Source: Parapedobacter indicus (lineage in GTDB: Bacteria > Bacteroidota > Bacteroidia > Sphingobacteriales > Sphingobacteriaceae). Taken from it: a stretch of 64,000 nucleotides of DNA. Below the pieces are notes generated by a model. It saw nothing but the letters and a program-made list of their open reading frames with translations, did no database searches and was not told the origin of the DNA. The position numbers and the translations under genes are program-made. The stretch's first letter is position 1. Each line of letters starts with the position of its first letter. Where the stretch lies: NCBI RefSeq assembly GCF_900113765.1, contig NZ_FOQO01000001.1:496001-560000 (forward strand), read 5' to 3'. Shown piece by piece: positions 33,820 through 43,900 of the stretch.

Positions 33820-34975
33820 ATAAACTTAAGCTGGCGCATCCAGCCATAACCGCTGCCATCGGAACGGTGGTTCCATTGTGGAAATAACTGACCAGCCCCG
33901 ATGAAAGCGCTCCAATAGCCATTTGCAAACCACCCAGCAACGCCGAGGCGCTGCCGGCTAACCTGCTGAAAGGTGCCAGTGCTAATGCAGATGTATTGGG
34001 AAACACAAATCCCTGCGAACCCAGGAATAAAAAAATCAAAACGATCATTGTAAAAAGGTTCATTGTACCCATTGTACAAAGAAAGGCCAGTATCAATCCG
34101 ATGGACGACTGGACGATTAATGCGATCTTTGCGACTTTGGCGCTGCTGTATACGTTTAGTAAGTACCGGTTTAATTGACTCGCTGTAATCAGCGCCGAGG
34201 CAATCACGGCAAATACCATTCCGTATTGCTTTTCATCGAGACCATACAATGTAATCATGATATAGGGGGATCCTGCAAGGTAAGCATACAATCCGGAAGA
34301 AGCCAAACCGCCCGCAAACGCATAGGTGAAAAATTGCCGGGTTCTGAATACCTGCCAGTAGGATTGTACAATGGGCCGTGGCATGAGAGATATAGCTGAG
34401 TTAGCACCTTTACTTTCCGGAAGGAAAAAGATGACCGCTAACAATATGCAGGTAGTAATGGCGGCCAATACCAGAAATATACCATGCCAATCCCAATGCG
34501 TAATCACGAAACTGCCGACAGTTGGTGCGACGATCGGCGAAACGCCGATGACCAGCATTAACAGGGAAAAAACTTTCGCGCTTTCCGTCGGACCATAAAA
34601 GTCTCTGACCATCGCCCTCGATGCTACCATACCCCCACAGCTGCCCAATGCCTGTATGAATCGGTAAATAATCAGGTTGTCCGCAGAATTGGTCAGTGCG
34701 CAGCTAAGGGATGCCACAATGTAAATCACCAACCCGACAATAAGCGGAATTTTGCGGCCAAAACGGTCCAACAGCGGGCCATAGATGATCTGGCCCGATG
34801 CGATGCCAATGAAAAAGGAGGTGAGCGATAGTTGAATGTGCGCAACGGTTGTATGGAGACTATCGGCAATCGCATCAAAGCCGGGTAGGTACATGTCGAT
34901 GGAAAAGGGGCCAATAGCCGACAGCAACCCAAGTATAAGAAAAATAAAAAAGCTATGCCTGCGTGCGAAAGTCAT
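33758..34975 (-). CDS. Bcr/CflA-family multidrug MFS exporter
   Basis: A 405-residue inner-membrane transporter of the drug:H+ antiporter-1 family with 12 predicted helices. SAIGPFSIDMYLPGFDAIA at the N-terminus, SFFIGIASGQIIYGPLLDRFGRK (motif A) and FIQALGSCGGMVASRAMVRD (motif B/C region) are typical of the Bcr/CflA subgroup. Members export bicyclomycin, chloramphenicol, dipeptides or other small molecules; substrate unknown. The last 20 or so residues (SPRPAGIHQDQTRR) read through the end of aroQ on the other strand. Confidence 0.92.
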   Translation of the reverse strand: MTFARRHSFFIFLILGLLSAIGPFSIDMYLPGFDAIADSLHTTVAHIQLSLTSFFIGIASGQIIYGPLLDRFGRKIPLIVGLVIYIVASLSCALTNSADNLIIYRFIQALGSCGGMVASRAMVRDFYGPTESAKVFSLLMLVIGVSPIVAPTVGSFVITHWDWHGIFLVLAAITTCILLAVIFFLPESKGANSAISLMPRPIVQSYWQVFRTRQFFTYAFAGGLASSGLYAYLAGSPYIMITLYGLDEKQYGMVFAVIASALITASQLNRYLLNVYSSAKVAKIALIVQSSIGLILAFLCTMGTMNLFTMIVLIFLFLGSQGFVFPNTSALALAPFSRLAGSASALLGGLQMAIGALSSGLVSYFHNGTTVPMAAVMAGCASLSLFILLAGSPRPAGIHQDQTRR

Positions 34976-35022
34976 GAAGGAAACAAAATTAACGCATTAT
35001 TTTGGTATTTTCCTATCTTTAT

Positions 35023-35066
35023 CCCGAACTAACTATGTCTTCATCCCGAACTGAGTATGTCTTCAT
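35023..35066. repeat. 22-bp tandem duplication spanning a start codon
   Basis: Two copies of a 22-bp unit, CCCGAACT-nnn-TATGTCTTCAT, abut at 35023-35044 and 35045-35066. They differ only in the middle triplet (AAC versus GAG). The second copy supplies the ATG of the kinase gene (35057); the first ATG (35035) is 22 bp earlier and out of frame. Confidence 0.85.
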
Positions 35067-37057
35067 CTCGCAAAAATACGTATGGTGCCATTCTTTTCCC
35101 CCTATGTGCGCTCGTGGTTCTACTATGGGCGTGCTGCGAGTCGGATCGTGGAAAAAGTCTGAATGAGGGCACCTATAGCGCGCTTTATGATTCGTTAAGC
35201 GTAGAAGTAACCTACATGGATTCGCTGATGGAAAGCGGAAATTTGCTGGTGTTGGAAAATCACGTGAAGCAATTGCGGATGTCGGAGGACGCTTGGCTTC
35301 AGGCAATGGATGCTCCGGAATACGCATGGATGAGCTTCTGGATGGCGTTGTTTTACACCCGGTTGGGCGACCTGCAGACGGCTAAGCATTACAGTGAACT
35401 GGCTATCGATAGGTTGGACAGTTTGAAAATGACGCCGTATAACTTGACTTTTACAACGACGGTACTGAACAATGCAGCAGGGATTGAGGCGGAAATGGGC
35501 AATTTCAGCCGGTCGATTCAATTGTTGTTCCGTGCCATAACGTATTATAAAGGGGATACCATTAACGAGGACATGATCGACTTATACAATAACATCGGAC
35601 ATAATTATAATGTCGTTGGAGCGTATGATCTGGCAGCCCAATACTTTGAACGGCAACGTGTGCTTACTTGGCAGCTTGGTATAGAAAGTGGATACGGTCG
35701 CTATCATCGTAATATGGGCGAGATGTATTCCAATATGGGCCAATATGAAGCGGGTATAGATCACATGAAACAGGCGGCGGATTATTTTCATCGGTTTGGA
35801 CAGTCGGATGATGAACTTTACGTCAATACCCTGCTCGCTCAGAATTACATTGCCCTGAATCAGCTGGATGAGGCAGAACAGCTGCTCCGTGGGAATCTTC
35901 GAGAAACTGAACGTCTGCAGCTTTGGGAAACGTATGTGGAGACCGCCATCAGTCTTTTTGATTTTCATGTGGCAAGGGGGAATGAAGTGGCGGCATTTGA
36001 GGCAATTGAGCAAGGCTTGTCGCGGATTCACATGAACAATACAGCACGTATGCAGCTGAAAATCTACGACCGGCTGATTAACTACTATGAGCAAAAGGGA
36101 GGTTTTCGAGAGGCCTTTACGTACATCACTGAGCGGAATGCGATTCAAGATAGCGTATTTAATGTCGACAAGCGTGACTTTATGCGCGAAATGACAGTGA
36201 AGTACGAGACGGATCGGAAGAATGACCAAATCAGCCAGTTGGAGCTGGACAATCAACGGGAGCGGAGGATCAAAACGGTTTATTTAGTGGGGTTGCTGGT
36301 GCTTGCAGCTATTATTTTTTTGATTGCTAGATTGCTGCGGCGGATTTCTGTTCAGAAAAAAACGCTGGAAGAGGTAAATGCCACCAAAGACAGATTGTTT
36401 TCCATTATAGCCCATGACCTTCGTAGTCCGATGATTGCGCTGCAGGGCATGGGTAACCTCATCGAACATCACTTAAGGAACGGCAATGGCGAAAAATTGT
36501 TGCAGCTTGGCAACAAGACGGGCGAGGCACTTACCCGTATTAACCACTTACTCGATAATCTGCTGAACTGGGCTGTGACTAACAGTAACCGGATAAGTTA
36601 TAACCCCATTGAACAGGACGTGGCAAGGCTGCTGGAGGAAGCGTTAGCCGTTCACAACGCGGCTGCCGAAGCGAAGGGTATCCGTTTATCGGTCGACGTG
36701 GACGCAGTCAGCGTATGGGTCGATCTGAATATGGCAGCAACGGTACTGCGTAACCTGATCTCCAACGCGATTAAATATGCGCCAGTGGGAAGTACCGTGC
36801 GCATAGGCGGTGCTTTTGATCCGAATTATTATGTAGTTCGTATCCAGGACGAGGGTGGTGGAATTCCACAAAAGGTGATTGATGAACTTCAACAGACGGA
36901 AGCCGCTTTGGTATCTGGTGGAAGTAGGCAGAGTTTTGGATTAGGACTGCGGCTGGCCATGTACTTTGCAAAGAAAAACCGAGGGCGATTGACGATACGA
37001 AACGAATTGAAAGGGGCACTCGCAGAAATTTACTTGCCGTTGGCGGCTAGTAGCTAA
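35057..37057 (+). CDS. TPR-containing sensor histidine kinase
   Basis: A 666-residue hybrid sensor. A hydrophobic N-terminus with a possible lipobox (LLWACC) leads to a periplasmic part made of about six tetratricopeptide-like helical repeats (for example AWMSFWMALFYTRLGDLQTA, YNNIGHNYNVVGAYDLAAQY, YHRNMGEMYSNMGQYEAGID; residues about 85-375). One membrane helix (about 406-428) and a short coiled coil come next, then HisKA with the phospho-acceptor His453 in FSIIAHDLRSPMI, and a HATPase with N-box LRNLISNAIKYAP and G-box DEGGGIP / SFGLGLRLAM. It lies 53 bp before a LytTR response regulator gene, clearly its partner. The TPR sensor suggests a protein or peptide signal. Confidence 0.92.
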   Translation: MSSSRKNTYGAILFPLCALVVLLWACCESDRGKSLNEGTYSALYDSLSVEVTYMDSLMESGNLLVLENHVKQLRMSEDAWLQAMDAPEYAWMSFWMALFYTRLGDLQTAKHYSELAIDRLDSLKMTPYNLTFTTTVLNNAAGIEAEMGNFSRSIQLLFRAITYYKGDTINEDMIDLYNNIGHNYNVVGAYDLAAQYFERQRVLTWQLGIESGYGRYHRNMGEMYSNMGQYEAGIDHMKQAADYFHRFGQSDDELYVNTLLAQNYIALNQLDEAEQLLRGNLRETERLQLWETYVETAISLFDFHVARGNEVAAFEAIEQGLSRIHMNNTARMQLKIYDRLINYYEQKGGFREAFTYITERNAIQDSVFNVDKRDFMREMTVKYETDRKNDQISQLELDNQRERRIKTVYLVGLLVLAAIIFLIARLLRRISVQKKTLEEVNATKDRLFSIIAHDLRSPMIALQGMGNLIEHHLRNGNGEKLLQLGNKTGEALTRINHLLDNLLNWAVTNSNRISYNPIEQDVARLLEEALAVHNAAAEAKGIRLSVDVDAVSVWVDLNMAATVLRNLISNAIKYAPVGSTVRIGGAFDPNYYVVRIQDEGGGIPQKVIDELQQTEAALVSGGSRQSFGLGLRLAMYFAKKNRGRLTIRNELKGALAEIYLPLAASS

Positions 37058-37110
37058 GGAGCATTAGTGGACATACGAACGAATCATATCCGAATGAAAT
37101 CGCTTGCAGG

Positions 37111-37836
37111 ATGAAAATTTTCATAGTCGAAGACGAAGATCTTTATATTGACCAGTTGGAAATGGTGGTTGAACAGGCCGGCCATACGGTATGCGGCGCC
37201 GCAACCAACGCCGAGGAGGCCTTGCGGCTGTTTGAGAAAAGCTGTGCGGATATGGCGCTCATCGATATCAATTTAGCGGGCGAGATGGATGGCCTGGAAC
37301 TGGGGAAATGGCTGAAGCGGTTTAGGGACGACCTGCTGATTATCTTTATCACCGCTCACTACGCCGATGTGGGGTATTTTGAAAAGGCCAAGCAGCTTTC
37401 GGCTTATGCATTTTTGAAAAAGCCCATTGACGCGACCGATTTGTTGCGTACCATCGAGCTGGCCTTCCAATACAACACCACGCAGGCCGACGTCGGCACC
37501 CGGGGTCATACGGATGACCATCACACCTTGCTGGTGAAAATCAAAGCGAAGTACATCAAGATTGACCAAAACGACATCACCCATATCGCCGCCGAAGACA
37601 AATACTGCTCCATCCACCTCAAAGACGGGACCGTGTACCTTGAACGGATTTCGCTCAAGGAGTTGAACAAAAAGCTTTCGCCGCGATTGTTTGCCCAAAC
37701 CCATCGGAGTTATATCGTTAACTTAAATAATGTACAGGAAACCGATACCGCCGAATTTACCATTAAGGTTAATGGCAACCAAATCCCGCTTGGAGACACC
37801 TACAAAGATTATTTTTTGAAGAAATTTGGGGCTTAG
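37111..37836 (+). CDS. LytTR-family response regulator
   Basis: A 241-residue regulator: receiver domain (about 1-120) with the acidic pair in IVEDED, phospho-acceptor Asp52 in MALIDINL, Thr in IFITAH and Lys in LKKPID, then a LytTR DNA-binding domain (about 140-240) with IDQNDITHIAAEDKYCSIHL, the RISLKELNKKLSP turn and the FAQTHRSYIVNL strand. It pairs with the upstream TPR kinase. The next gene, 141 bp downstream, is the giant T9SS substrate; three CCGTT words at 37861, 37873 and 37896 lie in that spacer, of which LytTR sites could be made, though this is tentative. Confidence 0.93.
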   Translation: MKIFIVEDEDLYIDQLEMVVEQAGHTVCGAATNAEEALRLFEKSCADMALIDINLAGEMDGLELGKWLKRFRDDLLIIFITAHYADVGYFEKAKQLSAYAFLKKPIDATDLLRTIELAFQYNTTQADVGTRGHTDDHHTLLVKIKAKYIKIDQNDITHIAAEDKYCSIHLKDGTVYLERISLKELNKKLSPRLFAQTHRSYIVNLNNVQETDTAEFTIKVNGNQIPLGDTYKDYFLKKFGA

Positions 37837-37977
37837 CAGCCGAAATTTTTCAGGTTCGCGCCGTTATTCATCCCGTTCACGACATTTTTCCCCACCCGTT
37901 TTATTTTTTCATTTCATTTGTTGCCTATAAGGAAATTGATAGCCGGTTTCCAAGCCGTATCTACCATTATGGGCGTT

Positions 37978-40900
37978 ATGAAAAGAGAAAGACTACCTCG
38001 TCATTTGAATCGTTTTTGGTTGCTGGCCCGTGCAATGAGGCGGATTGCTGGGTTTGTCTGTTTGCTACTGTTGATGAACACGAATGTGTTCGGACAGTAT
38101 TGCGTTGGTGATATTACGCTGGATGATGATTTTGAATATATCTCCCGTGTAACCTTTCAGGAGATCGATAACCATTCAGGAAGGAGTGGCGGAAATGGAT
38201 ATAATGACTACACGGCAATGGAAGCCAACCTGACACCGGGTGAAACGTATCAAATTGCGGTCTCTTTAGGCGACTCTTATGCTTCCGATTACGTTTTCGT
38301 GTTTATCGATTGGAACCAAAACGGCTTGCTGGATGATCCGGGCGAGGTATACGAGGTGGTGACAAACCTGCCAGAGCGGGATTCAGGGCCACATACGTAT
38401 GATATTACCATTCCTGAAAATGCGGTGTCTGGCGCCACGCGCATGCGCGTTGTATTGCAGTATGGGGAATCTGACCCTAACCCCTGTATTACTTCTGGCG
38501 ACGGGGAAGTCGAAGATTATACCGTTATTGTGGGGACGCCATCGGCATGTCCGCGGCCGACGGGTCTCGCGACTACGGCGGTTACAACGTCTTCCGCCGA
38601 TTTGTCGTGGGAAAGTGTGGGCGGCGCCTTTGAACTCAAATGGGGGATATCAGGATTTGGGCTTGAAGACGGTGGTACACTGGTCAACGGACTTACAGCC
38701 ACTACGTACAGTCTGGTTGGATTAACCGAAGGTATTCCTTATGATGTTTATGTTCGGAGGGATTGCGGTGTGGACGGTTATAGTGATTGGACAGGACCGC
38801 TTACCGTTACTCCGGCACCCATTGCGATGATCACTTACACAGGTGGGCATATTCCAACCGCGTTTGATGAAGACCCCGACCTCAATAGTACGAATTTCTG
38901 TGAACCTGAACCTACGTTGACGCTTGAAATACCCGATGGCTACCAACTTTCGGGCCTTACCGTGCAGTATCGAATGGAGGCGCGGAACTACGGATATATC
39001 AGCGAACAGCGATCCATGCTCTATTCGCCGACGTTAGACCAGGGTGAAGAACACATGGTGTTTGGATCGGGCTATTCCGAAGGGACTTATGACTACGAGC
39101 GGCCCATTACATTTGCCAACGGTGCTACAGGCGAAGTGGATTTCGTGCTACGGGCTTGGCGGACCTATCAAGGCAGTGGTAATTGTAACACAACGTATAA
39201 TCGCGTGGTTGCAGGTTCTTGGAAACTGATCGCTACATTCGAGCGATTGGCTACCTGCCTGCCTCCCGCGGACTTGGCCGTCACCGCTATCAGTCGGCAG
39301 CAGGCCACCGTTTCGTGGGAGTCGGGTGAAGCACCCGGCGTCGGATATGACTATTATTACGCCACGACCAGTACGCCCCCCCATGCGGCTACTACGCCCA
39401 AAGGGAGTACGGCGAATACGACATTCGACTTATCCGGATTGGAAATGGGCCAAACCTATCACGTTTGGGTACGTGCCAATTGCGGGGACGGAGACTACAG
39501 CAACTGGACGGGTACGTCATTTACCACATCGGCACCCTGGTCGGAGTCGTTCGATGTGGAACATTATTACGAATTACCAGCGGGATGGCAGTCACAAAGT
39601 GGCTCTTGGACGGTCGACAGAACAGAAGCACTCCTTGATGCCGAGAGCTATGTGGTCAACAACTATTTTTCCAGTGGTGAGTCGGATTTCCTGACTACGA
39701 ATGCCATCGGGCCGGTGGAGGACGGGGATGTATTCACGTTCATCTATCGTAATGCGTATTATAATTTGCCCTACCAGGCTGCCCCAGCCGGTTCATTCAA
39801 GGTTACCGTCGGCGTATCGACGGATGGGGGTGAATCCTTCCAGGATGAGGAAGACTTTACGACCGACGGAGCGAGCGGTTGGCAGCCGTTCACGCTCGAT
39901 ATGGGTGTTTATGCAGGGCAAATGGTCCAGCTTCGTATCGGCGTGGAGACGATTGGCGCGATTTACTCGTACCGTTTTGGGTTCGATAATTTTTATGCCG
40001 GTCCGCCGCAATGCCCACGACCATTGAACCTGTCGTCTTCAGCGATTACACCGACCAGCGCCACGATTGCATGGAACGAGCCTGCCAGTTTGCCGGACGG
40101 CGGATACCAATACTACTACGCCAAAAGCGCTACGCCACCAACGGCGGTAACCGAGCCTTCCGGAACGGCGTCATCCAACTCAGCCAATCTAATCGACCTA
40201 TCGCCGGGCGAGCAGTATTATTTTTGGGTCCGCACCGTGTGCGACGAAGAGGTTTACGGTGCGTGGAGCATTGCCGGTACATTTGCCACCGAATTGGAAT
40301 TATCCAGTCCATGGACGGAAGACTTCGAAGCATCGACCTCGGCTCCGCCCGGATGGGGGACGTCCCATTGGCAGGTGAATGCCGAAAGCGATATCCTGAA
40401 TGCGGATGGTAATATCGTGTATTCGTCGTTGTCGAACAGCGCCGGTAATTGGAGTAAAACACTCACAACCCCTAATATTAGTGTAGCAGCAAGGGATGTA
40501 ATCTCCTTTAGCTATGCGACCAAGGACGATTTTTTTGGCGGAAATCCTGCCAAGGGCCGGTTTACCGTCAGTATTTCCGAAGATTATGGTGCGCATTATA
40601 CGGATATCGAGACGGTTACCCTCAATAGTACAATGACTTGGCGGATGTTCAGTTATGCGTTGGATAGTTATGAAGGAAAGAATATTAAGTTACGCATCGT
40701 TGCGGAACATGTTTCAGGAGGATATCAAGTAGGGTTCGATCTCTTCCGTGTGGGCCCGCCTGCTGGCTGTCCGGTGATAGGCACCGTATCCGCTACGACC
40801 GTCGGTTATACAGGGGCGATCGTCGAGTGGGAGGATACGGGGAGCGACTACGAGTACTACCTCGTGGATAGCAATACGCCGCCAAGTGCCTATACCGGCA

Positions 40901-43900
40901 GCTATGAACGCACTTCGGACACCGAGATCCACTTTGATGATTTGGAAAAAGGCACAACCTATTATTTTTGGGTCCGGGCATATTGCAGCGACGACAGCTA
41001 CGGTGAATGGGGGCCATTGGCCATGTTTACCACGCCAACGCAGGTTGGTACACCGTGGGCCGAAAGCTTTCCAACCGAGGGTGCGCCGCAAGGATGGGAG
41101 ATAACCGGATGGGAAGTTGGAACGAATTCGTACCTGTCTGAGCCGGATGGAAATGCAATCTATAAACAAATATATTATAATTTCGATGTCGCCGAACGTA
41201 CATTTACCACGTTGCACGTCGGTGATATCCAATCGGGCGACCAATTGTCTTTCCGTTATCAACTGACAACACATAGTAGTACACCCCCTGAAGCCGGATC
41301 GGGGAATTTTACGGTGGCCATTGCTACCGATATCGGAAACCCCTACACCGATATCGAAACAGTTGAAAATAACGGCACCGGCGGCTGGCAGGAGTTTTCC
41401 TATCCACTGGATGATTATGTGGGCGAGACAATCCAAGTGCGCATTGTCGCGACTTGGGTAGTTGGCAACTACTTTATCGCTTTCGACGATTTCTCCGTCG
41501 GGCCGGATGCCAGCTGCGCGGCGTTAACCGGATTGAGCGTATCGGATATCACGGCGGATGGGGCAATGCTGGCTTGGGACGAAGCCACTGTCGTACCCGC
41601 GGGATATGATTATTATTTGGCCACCGATGAAACAATGCCGGGTGCCGCCACCGAACCTTCGGGAAGCACTTCGTTGCCCTCGGTAGCATTAACCGACCTG
41701 GTTCCGGGACAAACGTATTATTGGTGGGTAAGGGCTGTCTGTGGCGCGGAAACCGTCGGCGTTTGGAGCGCAATCCAATCCTTTACGACCAAAGCGGTTA
41801 CGCCGCGGCCCTGGCTGGAAAGTTTTTCATCCACAGCTACGCCGGCAGATTGGGTAATCGATGGATGGTCCATCGATAATCACGAAGACATTGACGGAGG
41901 TGCAGGAAACCTGCTTTATTATAATTTATATTCGAGCGATCCAAATGCCCAGTTCACGACACCGGATGTGGGCATTATCCAAACGGGGGACGAATTGTCG
42001 TTCCGGTTTAAACGGGTTAATTATAATGCGCCCGAAAGTGCGCCCGGATCGGGGACAGGCGGATTTGAGGTGAAAATATCGACGGATTTCGGCGAACACT
42101 ACGAAATGCTGGCGACCGTACCCAACGATGGGACCACAGGGTGGCAATACCGGCAATTGGACTTGTCTGATTACGCGGGGGAAGCCATACGTATCCAAGT
42201 GAATGCCACGCAGGAAGATGAAGCGGACTATTACCTAGCCTTTGACGACTTTGCCGTGGGACCACCGCCAACGTGCCCGCCGATCGCCGGCGTGGCCGTT
42301 TCCGAGCGGACGACCACGACCGCGACAGTTTCCTGGGATGAACCCGACGATGCACCCACTGATGGGTACGGCTACTTTATTTCCACATCCAGTGAACCAC
42401 CGGGCGCCTCGGTCGGCAAGGTGACCTTGCAGCCATCCGTCGCATTGGAAGACCTCGATCCGGCAACAACCTACTTTTTCTGGGTAAGGGCTAACTGTGG
42501 TGACGAAGATTATAGCGCGTGGCGGTCGATTTCGTTTACAACGGGAACCATTCGCTATGTGAAAGCGGATGGTTCGGGCGACGGCTCTAGTTGGGCCAAC
42601 GCATCCGGTGTGCTGCAAGCGATGGTCGATGCCTCTGATCCCGGAAGCGAGGTGTGGGTAGCCGAAGGAACCTACCGCCCTGAAACGGATACCGGTATGC
42701 CACCAAGAGGCTTCGAAATGAAAAGTGGGGTAGCCATTTACGGTGGTTTTCCCTCCGCAGGGGGAGCATGGAACCAACGTGACTGGAGCGCAAACCAGAC
42801 CGTTCTTAAAAGGCATCCTTTTGAAGAACTCCCGGTTGTGAGTAGCTACGATGTCGACCCAACGGGTATATTGGATGGGTTTGTGATCACGGATGGAAAT
42901 GCCTCCAGGGGCGGTGGCATATATAATCTGGATGCCTCGCCTACCTTCCGGAATCTTGAAATCCGTAACAACAAGGCGCTATGGGGCGGCGGCATGTATG
43001 CCGACGGAAGCTCGCCCCGACTGATCAATGTAGCGATTACCAATAATGAAAGTAGCTATGCAGGGGCAGGAATGAGCAATATAGACTCCGGCAGTCCCAT
43101 GATGCTTACCAATGTAGTGATCAGTAACAACAAAACGGGGAACGGCTATAACGGCGGCGCTATGGATAACACCAACGCTTCGCTGATTTTGACAAACGTC
43201 ACGATTGCCGGGAACATTTCCAGTAATAGTGCTGTATACAACGAAAACACCACCCTAACCATACGGAATAGCGTCATATCGGGAAACAGCGATGGCTATA
43301 ACGGAATCGATGGTATCCGGCAAGGAGGCGCGGGGAATGTGGTGACCGTTGATTACAGCCTTGTGGAAGGTTTGACGGCCATCGATAGTCGGGGCAATAT
43401 CGACGGGAATACCGATCCTGGTTTCATCAGACTGGGAGCGGGCGACTATAGGCTACAGGAAACGAGCCCGCTGATCAATGCAGGGAGCAATACCTATTTC
43501 ACACCAGGGGCCGAACCGGACCTATCTGGAATTAATACCGATGTGGCCGGTAACCCGCGGTTTTACGAAGGAAGTACGATCGATTTAGGGGCTTACGAAT
43601 ATAATGGCAATCAACCACCGTTGCCCACGACTATCCGGTATGTTAAAACCGCTTCAAGCGGCGGTGACGCGGTTGCGGACGGACGCAGTTGGGAAACGGC
43701 TTCCAGCAACCTGCAGGCCATGATCGATGCGTCCATGGAGGGCGATGAGGTTTGGGTAGCAGCCGGTGATTATCATGCGGTTTACGATGATCGGCCACAC
43801 ATCACGTTTGTCCTGAAAGAAGGGGTAACCGTTTATGGTGGTTTCCCGGCCAATGGCGGAGATTTGGACCAGCGCGACTGGAAGGCCAATGAAACCACGC

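Noticed and set aside
42235..42816. 193-codon minus-strand frame in the giant gene
   Set aside because: It is a by-product of the GC-rich third positions of the plus-strand frame; no start context or known domain.
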